Under the pieces are notes generated by a model. It did not search any database. It was not told the DNA's origin and saw only the letters and a list, made by a program, of their open reading frames with translations. A program made the position numbers and the translations under genes. A stretch of 64,000 bases of DNA from Methylobacterium sp. E-066 (lineage in GTDB: Bacteria > Pseudomonadota > Alphaproteobacteria > Rhizobiales > Beijerinckiaceae), in the NCBI RefSeq assembly GCF_022829635.1, contig NZ_JAKSYO010000125.1:62001-126000 (forward strand), written 5' to 3'. Shown here piece by piece: positions 16,354 through 26,380 of this stretch (its first letter is position 1; each line of letters starts with the position of its first letter).

Positions 16354-17679
16354 ATGGCCTCCTCCGACGCCCTCATGGCGCGATTCCTCGCGCTCCATCC
16401 GCGCACCATCGACCTGTCGCTGGGCCGGATCGAGCGGCTGCTGGCCCGGTTGAACCACCCGGAGCGGCGCCTGCCGCCGGTGATCCACGTCGCCGGGACC
16501 AACGGCAAGGGATCGACCATCGCGTTCATGCGGGCGATCCTCGAGGCCGGGAGCCTGGCCGCCCACGTCTACACCTCGCCCCACCTCGTCCGGTTCCACG
16601 AGCGGATCCGGCTCGGCGGGATCGGCGGCGGGCAGTTCGTGGACGAGGACCGGCTGGCCGACGCGTTCTCCCGCTGCGAGGCCGCCAATGCCGGCGAGCC
16701 GATCACGATGTTCGAGATCACCACGGCGGCGGCGTTGCTGCTGTTCTCGGAAAGCCGGGCCGACGTGCTGCTGCTGGAAGTCGGTCTCGGCGGACGGCTC
16801 GATGCCACCAACGTCATCGCCCAGCCGGCCTGCGCGGTCGTGACCCCGATCGGGCGTGACCATGCCGAGTATCTCGGCGACACGGTCGAGTCGGTGGCCG
16901 CCGAGAAGGCCGGGATCTTCAAGCGCGGCTGCCCGGCGGTGATCGCCGCGCAGGACTATGCCGAGGCCGACGCCGTGCTGTGCCGGCACGCCGAAGCCGT
17001 GGGCGCGACCCCGGTCCTGATCGGCAACCAGGATTTCTCCGCGCACGACGAGCGTGGCCGCATGGTCTACCAGGACGAGACCGACCTGTTCGATCTGCCC
17101 AGGCCGCGGCTGGCCGGGCGCCATCAATTGGTCAACGCCGCCACCGCGATCACGGCCCTGCGGGCAGCAGGCTTCGGCGATATCGGCAACGCCGCCCTGG
17201 AGCGGGGCCTCGTCGAGGTCGACTGGCCCGGGCGGCTGCAACGCCTCGGCCGCGGGCGACTGGCCGCCCAGCTCGATCCCGGCGCCGAGCTGTGGCTCGA
17301 CGGCGGCCACAACATCGACGGCGGCCGGATCCTCGCCGCCGCCATGGCCGATCTCGGCGAGCGCAGCGACGTGCCGCTGGTGCTGATCGTGGGCCTGCTC
17401 AGCACCAAGGACGCCGACGGCTTCCTGCGCAACTTCGTCGGCCTGGCCCGGGCGTTGATCGCGGTCCCGATCACCACCTCGATGGCGGCGCGGCCGGCCG
17501 AGGAGGTGGCGCGGATCGGTGAGGGCGTCGGTCTCTCGACCCGGACCGCCCCGAGCATCGAGGCGGCGCTGGCGCAGGTGAAGGATATCGCCTTCGAGCA
17601 GCCGCCCCGCATCCTGATCTGCGGCTCGCTCTACTTGGCCGGTCTTGTGCTCGCCGCCAATGATACGCCGCCGGTCTGA
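16354..17679 (+). CDS. folC: Bifunctional dihydrofolate/folylpolyglutamate synthase
   Basis: 441 residues. The P-loop VAGTNGKGSTIAFMRAIL, the Mur-ligase signature TSPHLVRFHERIRL, EVGLGGRLDATNVI, the carbamylated-Lys region AAEKAGIFKRGCPAV, and the C-terminal LDGGHNIDGGRILAAAM are all present. It adds glutamate to dihydropteroate and folates in an ATP-dependent reaction. It is the last gene of the trpA-accD-folC run and starts 8 bases after accD. In many relatives it is followed by convergent trxA; here two genes intervene. Confidence 0.97.
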   Translation: MASSDALMARFLALHPRTIDLSLGRIERLLARLNHPERRLPPVIHVAGTNGKGSTIAFMRAILEAGSLAAHVYTSPHLVRFHERIRLGGIGGGQFVDEDRLADAFSRCEAANAGEPITMFEITTAAALLLFSESRADVLLLEVGLGGRLDATNVIAQPACAVVTPIGRDHAEYLGDTVESVAAEKAGIFKRGCPAVIAAQDYAEADAVLCRHAEAVGATPVLIGNQDFSAHDERGRMVYQDETDLFDLPRPRLAGRHQLVNAATAITALRAAGFGDIGNAALERGLVEVDWPGRLQRLGRGRLAAQLDPGAELWLDGGHNIDGGRILAAAMADLGERSDVPLVLIVGLLSTKDADGFLRNFVGLARALIAVPITTSMAARPAEEVARIGEGVGLSTRTAPSIEAALAQVKDIAFEQPPRILICGSLYLAGLVLAANDTPPV

Positions 17680-17885
17680 GTCGCAGCGCGCCTTTGTCTT
17701 GGGCGCTGGCTTTTTTGAGAAGTTGGGTTAACGGCCCACTAATCGCCGTTGATTCGCCGCATTCGACCCCGCGAAATGTCTCCAACGGCCACGCTTTCCC
17801 CTGGCTGTGGCAGCGAAGCTACATCCCCGGCAGGTCCGATCCCATAACTTCGGCGTCGATCGGGCTTGTGCTGGGGATCACTGGA

Positions 17886-18785
17886 ATGAAGACGCTTCTC
17901 ACCTCTCTCGCGGCATTCACCGCGCTTACCGCCGCCGCTTCCGCCGCCGACCTGCCGCGTCGCGCCGCGCCGCCGCCGGTGTTCACCCCCGTTCCGGTGT
18001 TCACCTGGACCGGCTTTTACTTCGGTATCAACGCCGGCTACGCCTTCGACGCCAGCGACACCGACAGCAACCGCGGCTTCGTGCAGACCGCCGGCAGCCC
18101 GGCCGTGCTGGGCGCCAACGGCCTCGTGCCGTACCGCGCTCTGGCGCCGCTCGGCTCCTCGCTGATCTACAACCGCAACAACCGCGAAGGTTTCTCGGGC
18201 GGTGGCCAGATCGGCTACAACTACCAGTTCACCCCGGGCTCGGGCGTCGTGATCGGCTTCGAGGCCGACGCGCAGTACCTCGATTTCGGTGGTCGTCCGC
18301 GCTACGCCACGAACGCCGCCGCGATCAATCCGGGCTTCATCCCGGTCAACGGCACCCTGAACACGCTGGACTTCTTCGGCACCGTGCGCGGCCGCCTCGG
18401 CTACGCCTTTGACAAGACCCTCGTGTACGCCACCGGCGGTTTCGCTTACGCCACCGGCGACCAGGGCACCCAGGGCGTCGCCTTCCAGAACTTCGCTGGC
18501 CGTCGCGACGACTTCAAGACCGGCTACACCGTCGGCGGCGGCGCCGAGTTCGCGCTCCCCACCGACTCGTTCCTGAACTTCTTCCGCTCGTCGGCGGTGA
18601 CGTTCAAGGTCGAAGGTCTGTACGTGAGCCTGGACCGCAACCGCACCGGCCTCCCGCTGGTCGGCGCTGCCCTCAACTCCGGCGCCGTCCTGCCGGTCTA
18701 CGCCGTCACCGGCAACACCAGCCGCAACACGAACGACTTCGCCGTCGTCCGCGCTGGCCTGAACTACAAGTTCGGCTCGTACTAA
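17886..18785 (+). CDS. Outer membrane beta-barrel protein (Omp25/porin-like)
   Basis: 299 residues. A signal peptide (MKTLLTSLAAFTALTAAASA) is followed by ADLPRR, then the Hyphomicrobiales barrel hallmark WTGFYFGINAGYAF and GGGQIGYNYQF. Alternating aromatic beta strands (FFGTVRGRLGYAF, VYATGGFAYATGD) end with the C-terminal GLNYKFGSY, an outer-membrane insertion signal. It is an 8-stranded surface protein. The ATG at 17886 is chosen because the signal peptide starts there. The strongly biased codons and the following terminator suggest high expression. Confidence 0.93.
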   Translation: MKTLLTSLAAFTALTAAASAADLPRRAAPPPVFTPVPVFTWTGFYFGINAGYAFDASDTDSNRGFVQTAGSPAVLGANGLVPYRALAPLGSSLIYNRNNREGFSGGGQIGYNYQFTPGSGVVIGFEADAQYLDFGGRPRYATNAAAINPGFIPVNGTLNTLDFFGTVRGRLGYAFDKTLVYATGGFAYATGDQGTQGVAFQNFAGRRDDFKTGYTVGGGAEFALPTDSFLNFFRSSAVTFKVEGLYVSLDRNRTGLPLVGAALNSGAVLPVYAVTGNTSRNTNDFAVVRAGLNYKFGSY

Positions 18786-18820
18786 GAGCTTTCTCACAAA
18801 GCTTTCTCTCGCGAGAGACC

Positions 18821-18852
18821 CCCGCCGCACGGCCCCGTGCGGCGGGTTTTTT
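18821..18852 (+). terminator. Intrinsic terminator after the outer membrane protein
   Basis: Perfect 10-bp stem CCCGCCGCAC / GTGCGGCGGG with a 6-base loop, followed directly by TTTTTT. It is 36 bases after the stop codon and a textbook rho-independent terminator. Confidence 0.95.
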
Positions 18853-19139
18853 GTGAAAGACTCCAAGATCGAACCAGAATCCCGGGCCTCCGCCCGGGAT
18901 ATTTTTTTACCAAAACCGACATATTGCGAAGACTTCGATAAAATATAGCAATGTCTCTGACTGGAAATAGATAAACAGAATATATCTGTATTTAATCCCT
19001 CTGATCTAATTTCAATGCCTGAATAGAAATACCTGAATTTGACGATATTATTCCGTGCAGCCGGCTCCGACTTTTGACCTTTTCTAGCTGAAGTTTATAA
19101 AATTCCGGACATGGGATCGATATCGGGGCAGGGGCCGGC
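18853..19139. other. AT-rich upstream region of the chemoreceptor with a dyad
   Basis: About 290 bases; the part from about 18900 to 19100 is mostly A and T, unlike almost all of the window. An imperfect dyad TAAACAGA-ATATA-TCTG...TTTA (18972-18994) could be a regulator-binding site. No ORF is evident. The region probably contains the promoter of the chemoreceptor gene. Confidence 0.5.
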
Positions 19140-21182
19140 ATGACGTTCCGGACAAGCGTGGGCAATCAGCTCGCGATCGCGACGGGCGGCGCAGTGGCGC
19201 TGGTCATCCTCGGCCTGCTGGTCATCTCGGGATGGAACGCCGATGCGCGCATCCGGGCGGACTTCACGGCCCAGGCGACGGAGAAAGCCGCCGGGTTCGC
19301 CGGACGGGTCTCGACCGAGCTCGCCGAGCCGGTCTCCGCGGCCGTCAGCATGACGGCCAGCCTCTCCGCCCTGATCGAGGGCGGCGCGGCGAAGCGCTCC
19401 GACATCCTCGCCGTCACCAAAGCCGTCTTGCAGAACTATCCGGTCGCCTTCGGCTCCTGGGTCTCCGAAACGACCGACCGGCCCCTGGCCTCGAAGATCT
19501 CCGGCCAGGAGGCGGTCAACAAGACCGGCTTGTTCACGCCGTACTGGACCAAGACCAAGGCGGATGCGATCGAATTCAGCACCTTCGAGATCGTGCCCGA
19601 GGAGCCCTGGTATGCCGCGCCGCTCACGACGGGCAAGAGCCTCCTGACCGAGCCGTATCGGAGCACCACGGGCGATCTCATCACCTCCGTCTCGGTACCG
19701 CTCCGCGCGGAGGGCCGGGTCGTGGGCTTGGCCGGCCTCGATATCAAGCTCAGCCGGCTCCAGGAGATGTTCGGCAGCTTTCACCCGTTCGGCAGCGGCC
19801 GGGTGACTCTGCTCTCGGGCGCCGGCAACTGGCTCGTTCCGCCGAGCCAGGACCTCGAGACGAAGGCGTATGACGGCGCCGGCGCAAGCGAGCTGAAGGC
19901 CGCCCTCGCGGATGGACGGATGCGCGTGGTTACCGACGGGCTCGGCGGCGCGCTGCGGTTGATCTATCCGTTCACCGTGCCGAACATGAACACGATGTGG
20001 GCGCTGGCCGTCGATGTACCGGCGACCGTCCTGTCCGAACCCGTCGAGGAGGACCGGAGGGAAATCGTCCTGCGCGGATGCGTCCTGCTGGCGGCGGTCC
20101 TGCTGGTGGTCGTCCTGACGACACGCCTCCTCGTGACCAAGCCCTTGGCCGAAGCGGCCCGGATCGTGGAGGCTCTGATCGGCCGCCAGTACGACGTCGT
20201 GGTCCCGAACACGGAGCGGCGGGACGAGATCGGCGCGATCAGCCGGGCGCTGGCGCTGTTCCGGGACACGGCGCGGGAGACGGAACGGCTGAAGGCCGAG
20301 CAGGAGGCGCTTCAGCGCAGGCAGGAGGCCCGCATGGCGCTGATCCAGCAGCATTCCGAGACTTTCGATCGCCGCATCACGGCGCTCACCGATACGGTGC
20401 TCGGCCTCGTCACCGATCTCGATACGGCCTCCTCCAACCTGTCGAAGCAGGCGCAGTCGACCAGCGAGCGCAGCGTCTCGGTCGCGGCCGCCTCGGAGCA
20501 GGCCTCTGCCAATGTCGGGACGATCGCGGCGGCGGCCGAGGAATTGCTGGCCTCGGTCAACGAGATCGGCCGCCAGGTCGGCCTATCGGCTGAGATCACC
20601 GGGGACGCGGTGAGCCAGGCGCGGGAGGCGAACGGCAAGGTTGGCGGCTTGGCCGATGCCGCCCATCGCATCGAGGAGGTCATCCAGCTGATCAAGGGCA
20701 TCGCCGGGAGGACCAACCTGCTCGCCCTCAACGCGACGATCGAAGCGGCGCGCGCCGGCGAGGCCGGGCGGGGCTTCGCGATCGTCGCCACGGAGGTCAA
20801 GGACCTCGCCGGGCAGACGGCGCGCGCGACGGAGGAGATCGCGCAGCAGATCGAGGCGGTCCAATCCGGGACGAAGGATGCCGTCCAGGCGATCCTGACC
20901 ATCTCGGATGTCATCGAGAAGATCAGCGAAGTCACCCTGTCGATCCGCGAAGCGGCGGATCACCAGGGCTTGGCGGTGCGCGAGATCGCCCTGAATATCC
21001 AGAACGCCTCCGCCGGCACCCGGGACGTCTCGACCAGCATCTCGGATGTCTCGAAATCCGCCGACGGGACGGGCCAGGCCGCCAAGGTGGTGAGTTCCGC
21101 CGCCCTCGTCCTGCAGGGCAAGTCCACGGAGCTGCGTCAGGAGGTCGTGACCTTCCTGACGCAGGTTCGTGAAGCCGGCTAA
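19140..21182 (+). CDS. Methyl-accepting chemotaxis protein with Cache-type sensor
   Basis: 680 residues. A first transmembrane helix (about 11-30) and a second (about 311-331) flank a periplasmic double-Cache-like sensor ([53 protein letters not shown]). HAMP follows at about 332-385. The signalling domain contains the hairpin tip [40 protein letters not shown], recognisable in parts. The receptor couples ligand binding to CheA/CheW. No che genes are adjacent, so it works with a cluster elsewhere. dCache domains often bind amino or organic acids; this ligand is unknown. Confidence 0.95.
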   Translation: MTFRTSVGNQLAIATGGAVALVILGLLVISGWNADARIRADFTAQATEKAAGFAGRVSTELAEPVSAAVSMTASLSALIEGGAAKRSDILAVTKAVLQNYPVAFGSWVSETTDRPLASKISGQEAVNKTGLFTPYWTKTKADAIEFSTFEIVPEEPWYAAPLTTGKSLLTEPYRSTTGDLITSVSVPLRAEGRVVGLAGLDIKLSRLQEMFGSFHPFGSGRVTLLSGAGNWLVPPSQDLETKAYDGAGASELKAALADGRMRVVTDGLGGALRLIYPFTVPNMNTMWALAVDVPATVLSEPVEEDRREIVLRGCVLLAAVLLVVVLTTRLLVTKPLAEAARIVEALIGRQYDVVVPNTERRDEIGAISRALALFRDTARETERLKAEQEALQRRQEARMALIQQHSETFDRRITALTDTVLGLVTDLDTASSNLSKQAQSTSERSVSVAAASEQASANVGTIAAAAEELLASVNEIGRQVGLSAEITGDAVSQAREANGKVGGLADAAHRIEEVIQLIKGIAGRTNLLALNATIEAARAGEAGRGFAIVATEVKDLAGQTARATEEIAQQIEAVQSGTKDAVQAILTISDVIEKISEVTLSIREAADHQGLAVREIALNIQNASAGTRDVSTSISDVSKSADGTGQAAKVVSSAALVLQGKSTELRQEVVTFLTQVREAG

Positions 21183-21211
21183 AGCCGGTTCGATCCTTCG
21201 AGACCAACCAG

Positions 21212-21248
21212 AGCCATTCCCAATCGCATTCCAATCGGGAATGGCCCT
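21212..21248. terminator. Hairpin between chemoreceptor and trxA
   Basis: Imperfect palindrome with outer arms GCCATTCCC / GGGAATGGC around a GATTGGAATGCGATT-like centre, between the convergent chemoreceptor and trxA. No T-run follows. Probably a bidirectional termination or insulation element. Confidence 0.45.
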
Positions 21249-21261
21249 AGCCGGGCATGGG

Positions 21262-21585
21262 TCACGCGACCTGGGTGCCGATCCAGCGGGACAAGTCGCC
21301 CTTCGGGGCGGCGCCGACTTTCTTGTCGACCTCGGTGCCGTTCTTGAACAGCAGCAGCGTCGGGATTGAGCGGATGCCGTACTGGGCGGCGATCTGCGGG
21401 TTCTCGTCGACGTTGACCTTGGCGATCTTCACCTTGCCCTGGAGATCACTGGCGATCTCTTCGAGCGCCGGGCCGATCTGGCGGCAGGGGCCGCACCATT
21501 CCGCCCAGAAATCCACGACGACGGGCTCGGCGGACTTGAGAACGTCCTGCTCGAAGCTCGCGTCGGTTACTTTCACCGTCGCCAT
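21262..21585 (-). CDS. trxA: Thioredoxin 1
   Basis: 107 residues, the usual thioredoxin length. The active site is [17 protein letters not shown] (about residues 24-40), the cis-Pro is in [11 protein letters not shown], and the C-terminal [12 protein letters not shown] completes the fold. It reduces disulfides in cytoplasmic proteins using TrxB. ATG 21585 is preceded by AAAGGTGA. It lies downstream of addA on the same strand, the common alphaproteobacterial arrangement, but about 400 bases of mostly repeat DNA separate them. Confidence 0.97.
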   Translation of the reverse strand: MATVKVTDASFEQDVLKSAEPVVVDFWAEWCGPCRQIGPALEEIASDLQGKVKIAKVNVDENPQIAAQYGIRSIPTLLLFKNGTEVDKKVGAAPKGDLSRWIGTQVA

Positions 21586-21830
21586 AACGTCACCTTTCGG
21601 AAGTGGCCGCCGGTGAGGCGGCCTCGGACGGGCAGGGGCCCGCGCGGTTCGATGAGAATTGGCGACGGGCCGGCGCCCGGTCAAGCAGTCCGCCCGCCGA
21701 TGCATGGGGGCGTCTCCAAGGGCGCATTGCGATGTGCGCTGGCGCATGTCGGGTGGGGAAGGACGCGGGAGAAGACCCTTCCAGCGGATGCCGCCGCGTT
21801 GCAGCTTTTTTCCTCGACACCCCCACCAAT

Positions 21831-21922
21831 CGTCATTGCGAGCGCAGCGAAGCAACCCAGTGATGCGCCACGTTTTAAGATCGCGCGCCGCCCTAGGTTG
21901 CTTCGCTACGCTCGCAATGACG
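21831..21922. repeat. Dispersed palindromic repeat, CGTCATTGCGAGCG family
   Basis: Outer arms CGTCATTGCGAGCG and CGCTCGCAATGACG, with inner AGCGAAGCAACC / GGTTGCTTCGCT. It fills part of the 402-base gap between trxA and addA (21586-21987), which otherwise shows no gene. Other copies lie at 46184-46275 and, decayed, at 27016-27102. It is a widespread short mobile or REP-like type in these genomes. Confidence 0.88.
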
Positions 21923-21987
21923 TCGTGAGGCGCGGATGATTCGCCCAGGAACAGTCCACTGCACCCGCCCACCCGAAAAGGCGCCCG

Positions 21988-24900
21988 TCAGTCGTCGATG
22001 CCCGCCTGCCCCAGCGCCGCCCGGATGTCGTCGCCGCTCAAGGTCCGGATCACCGGGCCGGAGGTCCAGATCAGCATCGGCCGAATCGTCCGGTCCGGAT
22101 AGATCTGGCCGAGGAGCTGCGCGTAGAGGGCGATCTGCCCGGCTTCGGCAGCCGGTAGCGGCTCGTCCTCGGCCGGGGGGCGGCCGGTCTTGAAGTCGGC
22201 GATCCGGATCGTGTCGGCCGCGACCGCGAGGCGGTCGACGCGGCCCTGCACCACCCGCTCGGCGCCGCCGGCCCGGACGCGGCCCGTGAGGTTCACCTCG
22301 GCGCGGGCGTCGGGGGCGAACAGGGGGGCGAGGTCGGGATCGTCGATCAGGCGTAGCACCGAGCGGACGATGCCGTAAGTCGCCGGGCGCGGAATGCCGG
22401 GCGCGCGCGCCCGCACGAAGGCGAGGCCGGCCGCCTCCCGGCGCTCGGGCTCGATCCGCGGCAGATGCTGCAGCAGGGAATGGATCAGGATGCCTCGACG
22501 CCGCGCCTGGGCATCCGCCAGCCGGGGCGGCGGCACCCGCGAGCCATCGGCCGCCTGGAGGGCGCCGGACGGGTTGAGGACCGGGATCTCCGGCTCCGGC
22601 GGCACGGGGCTGCGCAGCCAGTCCGGCTCCGGCTCGCGGGCGAGAGGCGGTGATGGAATCTCCGGCGGGCGGAGCGTCTCGGTGCCGTCCCGCCACAGGG
22701 TGGCGGGGCCGTAGGGCAGGTCCAGCGCCTGTCCCGCGCCGAGGGCGGCCTCCAGGCCGGCCCGGACCATCCGGCACCAGGCCGCCTCGCTCTCGCGCTC
22801 GTGGCCGCGGAACGGCGCGACGATCAGCCGGTCGGCTGCCCGGGTCATGGCCACGTAGAGCAGACGATTGTGCTCCTGCCGCGCCCGGGCCAGCAAAGCC
22901 GCCCGGGCCTCGCCGGTGGCCGCGCAATCCTGTGTCTTCCCGCTGGACCAGACTGGCGGCAGCGCCGTGCCGTTGCCCGCCAGCGGCAGCAGCGGCGGAT
23001 CGTTGCGCCCCAGCGGCTCGCAGCCATCCATGACCACGACCACCGGTGCTTCGAGGCCCTTGGCCCCGTGCACGGTCATCACCCGCACCTCGTCGCGGCC
23101 CGATTCCATGTCGCGCTTGACCGTGTGCCCGGCCTCGGTGCCGACATAGCGGGCCAGGAAGCCGCCGAGCGAGGGCGCGTCCTCGCCGGTCTCCGCCTGG
23201 GCGGCGGCGGCCAGGAAGACGTCGATGGCGTCGCCTGCCTCGCCGCCGAGCCGGGCGACCAGCTTCGCCCGCCCGCCCTGCGGCCCGAGGAGTCGCGCGT
23301 AGAAGCCGAACGGACCGTGGAGCCCCGCGAGCGCGATCCAGTTCGAGAGCGCCGACAGCCCACGGATCGCCGCGGGATCGCCGGCCTCGGCGTGGCGGTG
23401 CAGGGAATCCTCCAGGGTCTCCGACAGGTCGCGGCGGGCGGCGAGCCGCACCAGATCCTCGTCGGTGAGCCCGACCAGCGGCGTCTTGAGCGCGGTGGCG
23501 AGCGTCAGATCGTCGGCCGGCAGCAGCCCGGCCCGCCCGGCGGCGACGAGGTCAGCCACCGCGATATGGGCCGAGACCTCCAGCCGGTCCTGGCCGGCCA
23601 CCGGGACGCCGAGATTCTTCAGGGCGCGGATCACCTCCTCGAAGGCCGGCCCGCGCTTGCGCACGAGGATCAGCACGTCGCCCGGGCGCCAGACCCGGCC
23701 GGTGGCGTCGCCGGTGGTCGTCCAGGTCCGCACCGCCTGCGCCACGCGGCGGGCGGTGACGATCGCCGGGGCGCTGGTCTCGGGGGCGTCCACCGGCGCC
23801 GTCCAGGCATCCGGCTCGGGCGTCGGCTCGGGCTCGGCGATCGGCCACAGCTCGACGGCGCCGGGCGCCCCGGGCCGGGCGCTGGCATGGACGGTCCTGC
23901 GGGCGGTGTCCTCGAACGCCAGCCCCTCGTTGTGCGCGTCGAGGGCGAACACCGCGTCGACCGCCTGGAGAACCAGGCCGGTGGAGCGGAACGAGAGGGT
24001 CAGCGGCACGTCCTCGAAGGTGAGGCCGGCGGCGCGCGATTCCTGGATCCAGGCCGCCCGGGTGAGGGCGAATTCCCGGGGCTCGGCGCCCTGGAAACCG
24101 TAGATCGACTGCTTCGGGTCGCCCACCGCGAAGCGGGTCCGGGTCCCGGCCCGGGCGCCCTCGCCGGCGGCGAATTCCTGGGTGATCGCCCGCAGGATCT
24201 CCCACTGCTCCGGGTTGGTGTCCTGCGCTTCGTCGACCAGAACGTGGTCGATGCCGCGGTCGAGCTTGTACAGCACCCAGCCGGCCCCGACCCGGGCCAG
24301 CAGGTCGAGCGCCTTGTGGATCAGGTCGTCGAAATCCAGCGCCCCGAGCCGGGCCTTCTGGGCCTCGACCCGGCGGTGGATCTCGGCGGCCAACTGGAAC
24401 AGCGCCTGCGTCCGGGCATGGGCCCGTGCAGCGCGCAAGCGATCGAACAGCGGCTCCAGCCGGTCGCGCTCGGCGATCAGGCTTTCCTTTGCCGACGCCG
24501 GAACGCTCTTGGTGCCGAGGCTGCTGTCGGCTTTCGGCTCATCCTTCTGGGTGAAGAACACCGCCCGGTAGAGATCGAGCGCCTCGGACCGGTCCGGCAG
24601 CTCTTCCGACCGTGCCCGCTCGGCTTCCGCCGCCGCCAGCGCATCGGCCAGCTTCTCGTCGTTGGCCTTGCCGGTGCGCAGGGCTTCGATCAAGGCCGCC
24701 CGATCCTCGGGGCGGCAGCCCGGGCCGCCATCCAGGATCGCGGCCTCGATGGCCTCCGCAGTCTCTTCGGCGGCAAGCCCCAGCGCCCCGTGCAATTGCG
24801 CGAAGGATGCGTCCATCCGAGCCCGGTCGCCGATCAAACTCCGCGCCCGCAACGCCGAGCGTATCGCCGCCCGCAGGGTGTCGCCCGTGGCCTCGGGGGT

Positions 24901-25473
24901 GACCCGGGCCAGGGCGGCGCTGAGCGGCGTGTCGCCGTTCGAGACCGCGTCGGCCAGGACGTTGGCCATCTCGATGTCGAAAATCTCCCGGGCCTTGGTC
25001 TCGTCGAGCACCACGAAGCGGGCCGGCACGTTCGCCTCGAACGGGAACATGTGCAGCAACCGTTCGCACAGGGCGTGCAGCGTCTCGATCTTCAGGCCGC
25101 CCGGCGTCTCCACCGCCCGGGCGAACAGGCGCCGGGCCATGCGCAGACGCTCCGCGTCGGCCCGCTCGCCGGTCAGCGCCGCGAGTTCGGCGGCCAGCGC
25201 CGCGTCATCGAGGGTCACCCAGCGGCCGAGCAGCCGAAACACCCGGATCGCCATGTTGGCGGCCGCCGCCTTGGTGAAGGTCAGGCACAGGATCCGGCCC
25301 GGAGGCGCGCCGTCGAGGAGCAGCCGCACCACCCGGTCGGTGAGCACCTTGGTCTTGCCGGCTCCGGCATTGGCCGAGACCCAGGCCGAGGCACGGGGAT
25401 CGGCCGCCCGGCGCTGGTTGGCCTGGGTCAGGTCGTCGACGACGAAGGGGTTTGCGATTGGGGCGCTGCTCAA
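21988..25473 (-). CDS. addA: AddA helicase-nuclease subunit (double-strand break repair)
   Basis: About 1161 residues from TTG 25473. Walker A is WVSANAGAGKTKVLTDRV; helicase motifs include RILCLTFTKAAAANM, VLVDEAQDTNPEQWEIL, FAVGDPKQSIYGFQGA, LTLSFRSTGLVLQAV and VMTVHGAKGLEAPVVVV. The C-terminal RecB-like nuclease contains GRVDRLAVAADTIRIADFKTGR. AddA acts with AddB to resect DNA ends for RecA. The start is uncertain: TTG 25473 has GGACGAG just upstream; an ATG at 25536 is the alternative. addB is not adjacent: the next gene upstream is divergent minC, unlike the common addB-addA-trxA order. Confidence 0.95.
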   Translation of the reverse strand: MSSAPIANPFVVDDLTQANQRRAADPRASAWVSANAGAGKTKVLTDRVVRLLLDGAPPGRILCLTFTKAAAANMAIRVFRLLGRWVTLDDAALAAELAALTGERADAERLRMARRLFARAVETPGGLKIETLHALCERLLHMFPFEANVPARFVVLDETKAREIFDIEMANVLADAVSNGDTPLSAALARVTPEATGDTLRAAIRSALRARSLIGDRARMDASFAQLHGALGLAAEETAEAIEAAILDGGPGCRPEDRAALIEALRTGKANDEKLADALAAAEAERARSEELPDRSEALDLYRAVFFTQKDEPKADSSLGTKSVPASAKESLIAERDRLEPLFDRLRAARAHARTQALFQLAAEIHRRVEAQKARLGALDFDDLIHKALDLLARVGAGWVLYKLDRGIDHVLVDEAQDTNPEQWEILRAITQEFAAGEGARAGTRTRFAVGDPKQSIYGFQGAEPREFALTRAAWIQESRAAGLTFEDVPLTLSFRSTGLVLQAVDAVFALDAHNEGLAFEDTARRTVHASARPGAPGAVELWPIAEPEPTPEPDAWTAPVDAPETSAPAIVTARRVAQAVRTWTTTGDATGRVWRPGDVLILVRKRGPAFEEVIRALKNLGVPVAGQDRLEVSAHIAVADLVAAGRAGLLPADDLTLATALKTPLVGLTDEDLVRLAARRDLSETLEDSLHRHAEAGDPAAIRGLSALSNWIALAGLHGPFGFYARLLGPQGGRAKLVARLGGEAGDAIDVFLAAAAQAETGEDAPSLGGFLARYVGTEAGHTVKRDMESGRDEVRVMTVHGAKGLEAPVVVVMDGCEPLGRNDPPLLPLAGNGTALPPVWSSGKTQDCAATGEARAALLARARQEHNRLLYVAMTRAADRLIVAPFRGHERESEAAWCRMVRAGLEAALGAGQALDLPYGPATLWRDGTETLRPPEIPSPPLAREPEPDWLRSPVPPEPEIPVLNPSGALQAADGSRVPPPRLADAQARRRGILIHSLLQHLPRIEPERREAAGLAFVRARAPGIPRPATYGIVRSVLRLIDDPDLAPLFAPDARAEVNLTGRVRAGGAERVVQGRVDRLAVAADTIRIADFKTGRPPAEDEPLPAAEAGQIALYAQLLGQIYPDRTIRPMLIWTSGPVIRTLSGDDIRAALGQAGIDD

Positions 25474-25584
25474 CGGTCTCGTCCGGCTCGGCTGCGGCAC
25501 CTCTCTACAACAGAAACGCGCCTGCGGGCCGAGCAAGGCGTCACACCGGGCGTTGCGGGATTGCCCCGGGCGCGGTCGCGCCGC

Positions 25585-26340
25585 ATGGATGCATCAGACA
25601 TCCTCGCGACACCGAAAACGCCCGTGACCCAGCCGACATCCGAGCCGGCGCGCCCGCCGATCCGCTTCCGCGGCCGCTCCTTCATGGCCACCGTCCTGGC
25701 CCCCGTGCCGCCCGTGGCCGAGTGGTTCGGCGACCTCGATGCCCTGAACCGGCGCGCGCCCAACTTCTTCGCCGGCCGGCCGGTAATCCTCGACCTCGCC
25801 GGCCTGAAGCTCACCCGCGAGGATCTCGACGGGTTGCTCGCAGAACTCGCTGCCCGCAGGATCGCGATCCTCGGCATTGAGGGCGCGCCGCCGTCGATCC
25901 TCACCCCCGAACTGCCGCCGGCTCTCTCGGGGGGCCGCCCCGTCGGCGAGGTCGCCACCCCGGACGCGGATGCGCCGCCCGAGCCGGCGCCCAAGGAGAA
26001 CACCGCGCGCTCGCTGATCCTCGACGCCCCGGTGCGCTCGGGCCAGACCGTGCTGCATCTCGAAGGCGACGTGACCGTGCTGGGCGCCGTGGCCTCGGGC
26101 GCCGAGGTGATCGCCGGCGGCTCGATCCACGTCTACGGCGCCCTGCGCGGCCGGGCGGTGGCGGGCGCGGCCGGCAATCCGGGCGCCCGGATCTGGTGCC
26201 GCCGCTTCGAGCCGGAATTGGTAGCGATCGACGGCCTCTACCGCGCCGCCGACGACCTCGACCCGGCCTTCCGGGGCCAGGCCGTGGAGGTGCGGCTGGT
26301 GGAGGACGCGATCAAGCTGGGTCTGTTCGAGCGGGGGTAA
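25585..26340 (+). CDS. minC: MinC paralogue 1, septum-site inhibitor
   Basis: 251 residues. The N-terminal MinC_N part (about 14-125) runs from PPIRFRGRSFMATVLAP through VILDLAGLKLTREDLDGLL, and the C-terminal beta-helical MinC_C contains SGQTVLHLEGDVTVLGAVASGAEVIAGGSIHVYGALRGRAVAGA, visible in parts. It is clearly homologous to the second copy 1.3 kb downstream, with similarity over the full length. MinC blocks FtsZ assembly and binds MinD. ATG 25585 lacks a clear ribosome binding site; GTG 25624 is an alternative. Divergent from addA. It lacks a directly linked minD. Confidence 0.88.
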   Translation: MDASDILATPKTPVTQPTSEPARPPIRFRGRSFMATVLAPVPPVAEWFGDLDALNRRAPNFFAGRPVILDLAGLKLTREDLDGLLAELAARRIAILGIEGAPPSILTPELPPALSGGRPVGEVATPDADAPPEPAPKENTARSLILDAPVRSGQTVLHLEGDVTVLGAVASGAEVIAGGSIHVYGALRGRAVAGAAGNPGARIWCRRFEPELVAIDGLYRAADDLDPAFRGQAVEVRLVEDAIKLGLFERG

Positions 26341-26380
26341 GATGAGCGGCGACGCATGGACAGCGCCAACCGCAGAGAAC

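Noticed and set aside
21831..21922. Insertion sequence ends
   Set aside because: The element is under 100 bases, with no transposase frame and no evident target duplication; a REP-like or MITE-like element is a better description.
22801..25584. A very long open frame on the plus strand over addA, ending in minC1
   Set aside because: In GC-rich DNA the antisense frame of addA stays open. Only the 3' end from 25585 shows MinC similarity; the rest is Arg/Gly/Pro-rich shadow sequence.
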